Assembly: GCA_026400305.1 (NCBI GenBank)
Contig: JAPLPI010000287.1
Coordinates: 1 to 10,364, forward strand
DNA length: 10,364 bases
From: Alphaproteobacteria bacterium
GTDB lineage: Bacteria > Pseudomonadota > Alphaproteobacteria > Micropepsales > Micropepsaceae
Direction: 5' to 3'
Positions 7,439 through 10,364 of the stretch are shown here, one piece after another (positions within the stretch are counted from its first letter, which is position 1; each line of letters opens with the position of its first letter). Under the pieces are notes generated by a model. The model was not told the DNA's origin, made no database searches, and worked only from the letters and a program-made list of their open reading frames with translations. The translations under genes were made by a program, and so were the position numbers.

Positions 7439-8601
7439 GTTGCTTCCTTGGCGCGAACGCGCTCGCGCAATTTTACCAGCGAGACGACCGCCGCATTGAC
7501 ATCTTCCATGGTAGAGGACCAGCCGAAGCTGGCACGCAGGGCGCAGGCCGCCAGCTTTTCGTCCACGCCCATCGCCGCCAGCACCGGGCTGACCAGCACC
7601 TTGCCGCTGGAACAGGTCGATCCGCCGCTCATCATCACGCCGTCCAGGTCCATCGCCATCAGCGCCGTCGGCGCCATCAGGCCGGGAATGGCAAAGCCGG
7701 CGGTGCTGCAAAGCCGAGGCGCATTCTTACCGAAGATCACCGCTTCAGGCGCGGCCGCCATCAGCTCAGCTTCGAAATGGTCATGCAGATGGAAGATGCG
7801 CGCGCATTCGCCAGCGCCATCGGCCACGGCATGGGCTGCGGCGCCGAAACCGGCATCACCCGAAACATTCTCAGACCCCGCGCGAAACCCTCGTTGATGC
7901 GCGCCGCCCACAATCTGGGCCACCAGCGGCGCACCATCGGCCACCAGCAGCGCGCCGGCGCCCAGCGGACCGCCCAGCTTGTGCGCCGACAGCACCATGT
8001 AATCACACAATACAAAATCTAGCTTTATCTTGCCAGCCGCAGGCACCGCATCCACCAGCAACAGCCCGCCGGCGTCGCGCACCGTCGCGGAAATCTCCGC
8101 GATGGGCTGGATGGTGCCGATCTCGTTGTTGGCGGCCATCACCGCCACCAGAGCGCGCCCCTTGCCTTCGCGCAACGCCACGCGCAGCGCCTCAAGGTCC
8201 AGCACCCCATCCGCCGTCACCGGTAAGATGTCCAGCCGCACCCAGGGAAAGCGTTCCGCCAGCTTCCGGGCCGTGGCGGTCACCGCCTTATGCTCGATGG
8301 CGGAGATGAACAGGCGGGTGATGCGTTCCTTGCGTGAATCTTCGCCGTCCAGAGACGCTTCCACGGCGCCGAAGATGGCCAGATGAATTGATTCGGTGGC
8401 GCCGCTGGTGAAGATCACCTGTTCGGCGCGCGCGCCGGCCAGGGCGCCAACCTTCTCACGGGCATCTTCGACGACGGCGCGCGCGGCGCGCCCCGCCTCA
8501 TGCGGGGATGACGGGTTGCCGCCAATGCCAAGAGCATGGGTGATGGCCGAGAGGCACTCGGGGCGCAAAGGCGAAGTCGCGTTGTGATCCAGATAATGCA
8601 T
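7435..8601 (-). CDS. IscS/NifS-type (group I) cysteine desulfurase
   Basis: A 388-residue PLP-dependent class V aminotransferase-fold enzyme of the IscS/NifS group, the second desulfurase of this operon. Visible landmarks: Y-L-D-H-N-A-T-S-P (3-11), G-N-P-S-S-P-H (28-34), T-S-G-A-T-E-S (65-71), H104 in [15 protein letters not shown] (158-166), D184 in V-D-A-V, Schiff-base K208 in S-A-H-K-L-G-G-P, and nucleophile C330 in [10 protein letters not shown]. Residue 187 is Pro (V-D-A-V-P-A-A-G), where IscS-type enzymes normally have Gln contacting the PLP ring hydroxyl. It may supply sulfur to the SUF scaffold or to other thiolation pathways; the division of labour with SufS is not visible. It starts 9 bases after the iscR stop with only a poor ribosome-binding site, and its TGA overlaps sufB by 4 bases. 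Alphaproteobacterial suf operons often hold such a gene between iscR and sufB. Confidence 0.92.
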   Translation of the reverse strand: MHYLDHNATSPLRPECLSAITHALGIGGNPSSPHEAGRAARAVVEDAREKVGALAGARAEQVIFTSGATESIHLAIFGAVEASLDGEDSRKERITRLFISAIEHKAVTATARKLAERFPWVRLDILPVTADGVLDLEALRVALREGKGRALVAVMAANNEIGTIQPIAEISATVRDAGGLLLVDAVPAAGKIKLDFVLCDYMVLSAHKLGGPLGAGALLVADGAPLVAQIVGGAHQRGFRAGSENVSGDAGFGAAAHAVADGAGECARIFHLHDHFEAELMAAAPEAVIFGKNAPRLCSTAGFAIPGLMAPTALMAMDLDGVMMSGGSTCSSGKVLVSPVLAAMGVDEKLAACALRASFGWSSTMEDVNAAVVSLVKLRERVRAKEAT

Positions 8602-8610
8602 GTGCTGTTA

Positions 8611-9087
8611 CTAGGCGGCGGCGATTTCGCCCGCCATCTCGGCGCTCAACTCGTTGCCCAGGCCTTTGCAGGGCTTGGCGTGGCCCAGCACACGGCGGTC
8701 CACCACATCGGCCAACGAAACTGACGACAGAAAAACATGGATCTGCTGGCCCAATTCTTCCCAAAGGTCATGGGTGACGCAGCGCACCCCGGTCTTGGTG
8801 CAGCCCTTGGTGCTGCCGGTCTTGCAGCGGGTGGCGGCAATGGGTTCGTCCACCGCCAATATAATGTCGGCAATGCGCAGCTGGCCCGACGGCCGCGACA
8901 GGCGATAGCCGCCGCCCGGCCCGCGCACCGAGGTGACCAGACCGCCGCGCCGCAGCTTGGCGAACAGTTGTTCCAGATAGGAGAGGGAAATGTCCTGGCG
9001 GACAGCGATATCGGCCAGCGCCACCGGCTTTGGATCCCCCGTGGGCTGGGCGTCGCCGGCGTTTCCGGCCAGGTCGGCCATCGCCAC
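8611..9087 (-). CDS. iscR: IscR-type Rrf2 family iron-sulfur regulator, N-terminally short
   Basis: A 158-residue Rrf2-family repressor/sensor. The recognition-helix region I-S-L-S-Y-L-E-Q-L-F (33-42) and the wing V-R-G-P-G-G-G-Y-R-L (54-63) are intact. C88, C96, C103 and H106 form the C-C-C-H site that ligates a [2Fe-2S] cluster in E. coli IscR (C92, C98, C104, H107), so this should be a cluster-sensing regulator of the suf operon. The usual first ~11 residues (M-K/R-L-S/T-x-K-G-R-Y-A-V), the start of helix 1, are missing. The frame opens at GTG 9087-9085, two codons after an in-frame TGA at 9093-9091. A good ribosome-binding site (AAGGAAAG) lies 7 bases upstream of GTG, and an out-of-frame ATG (9089-9087) overlaps the GTG. 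The gene may be damaged, mis-sequenced, or genuinely short. It ends in tandem stops TAG-TAA, 9 bases before the desulfurase gene. Confidence 0.85.
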   Translation of the reverse strand: MAMADLAGNAGDAQPTGDPKPVALADIAVRQDISLSYLEQLFAKLRRGGLVTSVRGPGGGYRLSRPSGQLRIADIILAVDEPIAATRCKTGSTKGCTKTGVRCVTHDLWEELGQQIHVFLSSVSLADVVDRRVLGHAKPCKGLGNELSAEMAGEIAAA

Positions 9088-9188
9088 ATGTCAGCTTTCC
9101 TTCCATAAAGAGGCGTTTTTCCTTGCTTTTTGCCCCCCCTCCCAGTGTAGAGAGAGCGGTAAGCCACCAGGGGCGCCTGAGAATCCGG

Positions 9189-9217
9189 GATATAGAGTTC
9201 CCGAGTAAAATGATCAA
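9189..9217 (-). promoter_or_regulatory. Sigma70-like promoter of the iscR-suf operon
   Basis: Read on the minus strand, -35 TTGATC (9217-9212) and -10 TATATC (9194-9189) are separated by exactly 17 bases; each matches the consensus at 4 of 6 positions. Transcription would start near 9182, giving a leader of about 95 bases before iscR. Immediately upstream of the -35 (about 9222-9245) is a run of A/T tracts resembling an UP element, in an otherwise GC-rich window. The type 1 IscR box overlaps the -35 and most of the spacer, the expected position for repression. Confidence 0.65.
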
Positions 9218-9221
9218 GTAT
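9197..9221 (-). promoter_or_regulatory. Type 1 IscR box (autoregulatory operator)
   Basis: On the minus strand this 25-base site begins ATACTTGA, has an A/T core (ATTTTA) and ends CTCGGGAAC. Against the E. coli type 1 IscR consensus as I recall it (ATASYYGAC-TRWWWYA-GTCRRSTAT) it matches 20 of 25 positions. It overlaps the -35 and spacer of the suf promoter, 108 bases or more upstream of the iscR start. In E. coli, cluster-loaded IscR binds such sites and represses its own operon; the same feedback is inferred here. The match is a manual comparison. Confidence 0.7.
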
Positions 9222-9276
9222 TTACGGTTTTTTAATTTTTAATTCTGTAAGCAATTGAAAAACATAACGTTTTAAT

Positions 9277-9306
9277 GGGGGTGGCCCCCGGAAAAACCGT
9301 TTTTTT
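9277..9306 (+). other. GC hairpin followed by T-run in hydrolase leader (terminator-like or attenuator-like)
   Basis: On the plus strand GGGGG (9277-9281) and CCCCC (9285-9289) can pair across a TGG loop. A second small CGG-AAAAA-CCG stem (9289-9299) leads straight into seven Ts (9300-9306). The shape resembles an intrinsic terminator, but no plus-strand gene lies upstream that would need one. If transcription of the hydrolase begins before 9277, it could act as a leader attenuator. The 3-base loop and short stems keep this tentative. Confidence 0.3.
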
Positions 9307-9309
9307 GCT

Positions 9310-9321
9310 TGCAAATTTGCA
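9310..9321. promoter_or_regulatory. 12-bp perfect palindrome upstream of the hydrolase gene (possible operator)
   Basis: TGCAAATTTGCA is a perfect palindrome with its right end 17 bases before the hydrolase ATG, just after the T-run. A symmetric AT-centred site so near a start codon could be an operator for a dimeric regulator; no matching known motif is assigned. Confidence 0.35.
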
Positions 9322-9338
9322 GTGGAAAAAAGGTCTTC

Positions 9339-9995
9339 ATGCCCGATATCATTCTGCCCGGCTCGGCGGGGCGCATTGAAGCGCGCTATCAGCGGCAAAA
9401 GAACCCCGGCGCGCCCATGGCGCTAGTGCTGCACCCCCATCCCCAGTTCGGCGGCACGATGAACAATCCGCTGGTCTATGACCTCTTCCACATGTTCCAC
9501 GGCCTCGGCTGCACCACGGTTCGCTTCAATTTCCGCGGCGTAGGCCGCAGCCAGGGCAGCTTCGACAATGGCGCGGGCGAATTGGCCGACGCCGCCGCCG
9601 TGCTGGACTGGATGAATACGCTATATCCCAACCCGTCCAACGTGTGGGTGTGCGGCATCAGCTTCGGCGCCTGGATCGGCATGCAGCTTCTGATGCGCCG
9701 CCCGGAGGTCACCGGCTTTGTCTCCATCGCCCCGCCGGCCAGCATGTACGACTTCGCCTTCCTGGCACCCTGCCCGGCGTCCGGGCTGATCGTGCACGGC
9801 ACCAAGGACAATGTGGTACCCGAGCCGGATGTGCAGAAGCTGGTGGACCGGCTGACCGCCCAGAAGGGCATCAAGATCACCTACAACAAGATCGACGGCG
9901 CCAATCATTTCTTCGACAAGCACGAAGCCGTTGTGATGGAGACGGCGAAGAATTACGTCTCCAACATGATGTCGAAACCGCGCGAAGGCCGCTAG
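9339..9995 (+). CDS. Alpha/beta hydrolase (COG2945-like)
   Basis: A 218-residue soluble serine hydrolase of the small alpha/beta type, with no signal peptide or membrane segment. The nucleophile elbow G-I-S-F-G places S108 at the active site. D157 in H-G-T-K-D-N-V-V-P and H190 in G-A-N-H-F-F complete a plausible catalytic triad. N-terminal family landmarks are L-H-P-H-P-Q-F-G-G-T-M-N-N (31-43) and F-N-F-R-G-V-G-R-S-Q-G (64-74). Its physiological substrate is unknown. ATG 9339 is preferred over the upstream in-frame ATG at 9309, because the conserved part begins here and AAGG lies 7 bases upstream. It is transcribed divergently from iscR across a 251-base AT-rich gap and converges with anmK, both stops lying within one CTAG. 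Its placement beside iscR-suf recurs in alphaproteobacteria as far as I recall, but no mechanistic link is known to me. Confidence 0.9.
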   Translation: MPDIILPGSAGRIEARYQRQKNPGAPMALVLHPHPQFGGTMNNPLVYDLFHMFHGLGCTTVRFNFRGVGRSQGSFDNGAGELADAAAVLDWMNTLYPNPSNVWVCGISFGAWIGMQLLMRRPEVTGFVSIAPPASMYDFAFLAPCPASGLIVHGTKDNVVPEPDVQKLVDRLTAQKGIKITYNKIDGANHFFDKHEAVVMETAKNYVSNMMSKPREGR

Positions 9996-10364
9996 GCCTT
10001 CCAGAATTGTCCGCCGGTCATCGGCGTTTTGACCCCGGTCGTGGTCGGCAACGACAGCGGCAATCCGTTGCGCGAGCGTGCCGCCAGATAGGCGAAGCCT
10101 TCGGCTTCCATGGCGTCACCGTCCCACGCCACGTCTTCGGTCTTCAGAACCGGCGCGCCGACACGCGCTTTCAACTGCTCCATCAGAAATGCATTGTGCC
10201 GCCCGCCGCCGGTGACGATCCAGCCCGCGGCCACTCTGGGAAAATGATCGCGCGCCTTAGCGATGGATGCGGCGGTGAAGGCGGCCAGAGTGGCTACACC
10301 GTCTGCCGCTGCCAGACCTTCCACCGCCTCCATGCCGAAATCCATCCGGTCGAGCGACTTGGGC
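9992..10364 (-). CDS. anmK: Anhydro-N-acetylmuramic acid kinase, C-terminal part (partial)
   Basis: The last 123 residues of AnmK, continuing beyond the right edge. AnmK phosphorylates and opens 1,6-anhydro-MurNAc to MurNAc-6-phosphate in cytosolic peptidoglycan recycling. Family landmarks visible: P-K-S-L-D-R at the open end (10363-10346), T-G-G-G-R-H-N (ATP-binding region), D-G-D-A-M-E-A-E-G-F-A-Y-L-A (metal/active-site region near the C-terminus) and L-P-L-S-L-P-T-T-T-G-V. The ATG at 10345 is internal, since the homologous K-S-L-D-R motif precedes it. The usual family length is about 370 residues, so roughly two thirds lies outside. Its TAG shares the CTAG at 9992-9995 with the hydrolase stop. 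Confidence 0.92.
   Translation of the reverse strand, partial: PKSLDRMDFGMEAVEGLAAADGVATLAAFTAASIAKARDHFPRVAAGWIVTGGGRHNAFLMEQLKARVGAPVLKTEDVAWDGDAMEAEGFAYLAARSRNGLPLSLPTTTGVKTPMTGGQFWKA

Noticed and set aside
9088..9182. Riboswitch or structured leader upstream of iscR
   Set aside because: Only a weak CAGG/CCTG stem and purine-rich runs were seen; no known riboswitch core is recognisable.
9255..9276. Plus-strand promoter for the hydrolase (TTGAAA at 9255 or TTTAAT at 9271)
   Set aside because: TTTAAT resembles a -10 but has no -35 at a proper distance, and the TTGAAA has no -10 17 bases downstream; not strong enough to annotate.
1..10364. CRISPR array, insertion sequence, tRNA/rRNA, prophage or toxin-antitoxin pair
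   Set aside because: No spaced direct repeats, terminal inverted repeats with transposase, tRNA cloverleaf, or small paired genes were found; the window is almost fully covered by conserved housekeeping genes.

Overview
The window looks like a piece of a GC-rich alphaproteobacterial chromosome. The basis is gene content and protein style: an Rrf2/IscR regulator at the head of a nine-gene SUF iron-sulfur operon, flanked by a COG2945-type alpha/beta hydrolase and anmK. The order or genus cannot be fixed from this sequence alone. No RNA genes, insertion sequences, CRISPR arrays or phage genes were seen. All recognised genes end at ordinary stops, and UAG is a working stop in at least five of them.

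Layout, left to right. (1) Positions 1-252, minus strand: the N-terminal half of an SRPBCC/AHSA1-type protein, interrupted by an in-frame TAG where the family normally has Trp. (2) 253-441: a short divergent intergenic region with two small inverted repeats. (3) 442-1686, plus strand: a 12-TM major facilitator transporter of the anion:cation symporter type. (4) 1683-9087, minus strand: iscR, an IscS/NifS-type cysteine desulfurase, sufB, sufC, sufD, sufS, sufU, sufT and sufA, with junctions ranging from a 4-base overlap to a 10-base gap. (5) 9088-9338: an AT-rich divergent regulatory region. It carries a good sigma70-like promoter for the suf operon, overlapped by a sequence matching the type 1 IscR box. 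(6) 9339-9995, plus strand: the alpha/beta hydrolase. (7) 9992-10364, minus strand: the C-terminal third of anmK, running off the right edge.

How the genes work together. Two pyridoxal-phosphate desulfurases could release sulfur from cysteine. SufS would pass persulfide to SufU, which has all its zinc/sulfur-transfer residues; no sufE is present in the cluster. SufB, SufC and SufD form the ATP-dependent scaffold. SufA and SufT would handle delivery and maturation. IscR, carrying a Cys-Cys-Cys-His cluster site, would sense cluster supply and repress its own operon through the box in the promoter.

The most notable points are lesions or departures in otherwise well conserved genes. IscR lacks the usual first ~11 residues of its winged-helix domain, and the DNA there looks like a small deletion. 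The SRPBCC gene has a Trp-to-amber change. The IscS-type desulfurase has Pro where the family has a PLP-contacting Gln. I see no convincing wholly new system; the window is mainly a well-formed SUF operon with these local anomalies.
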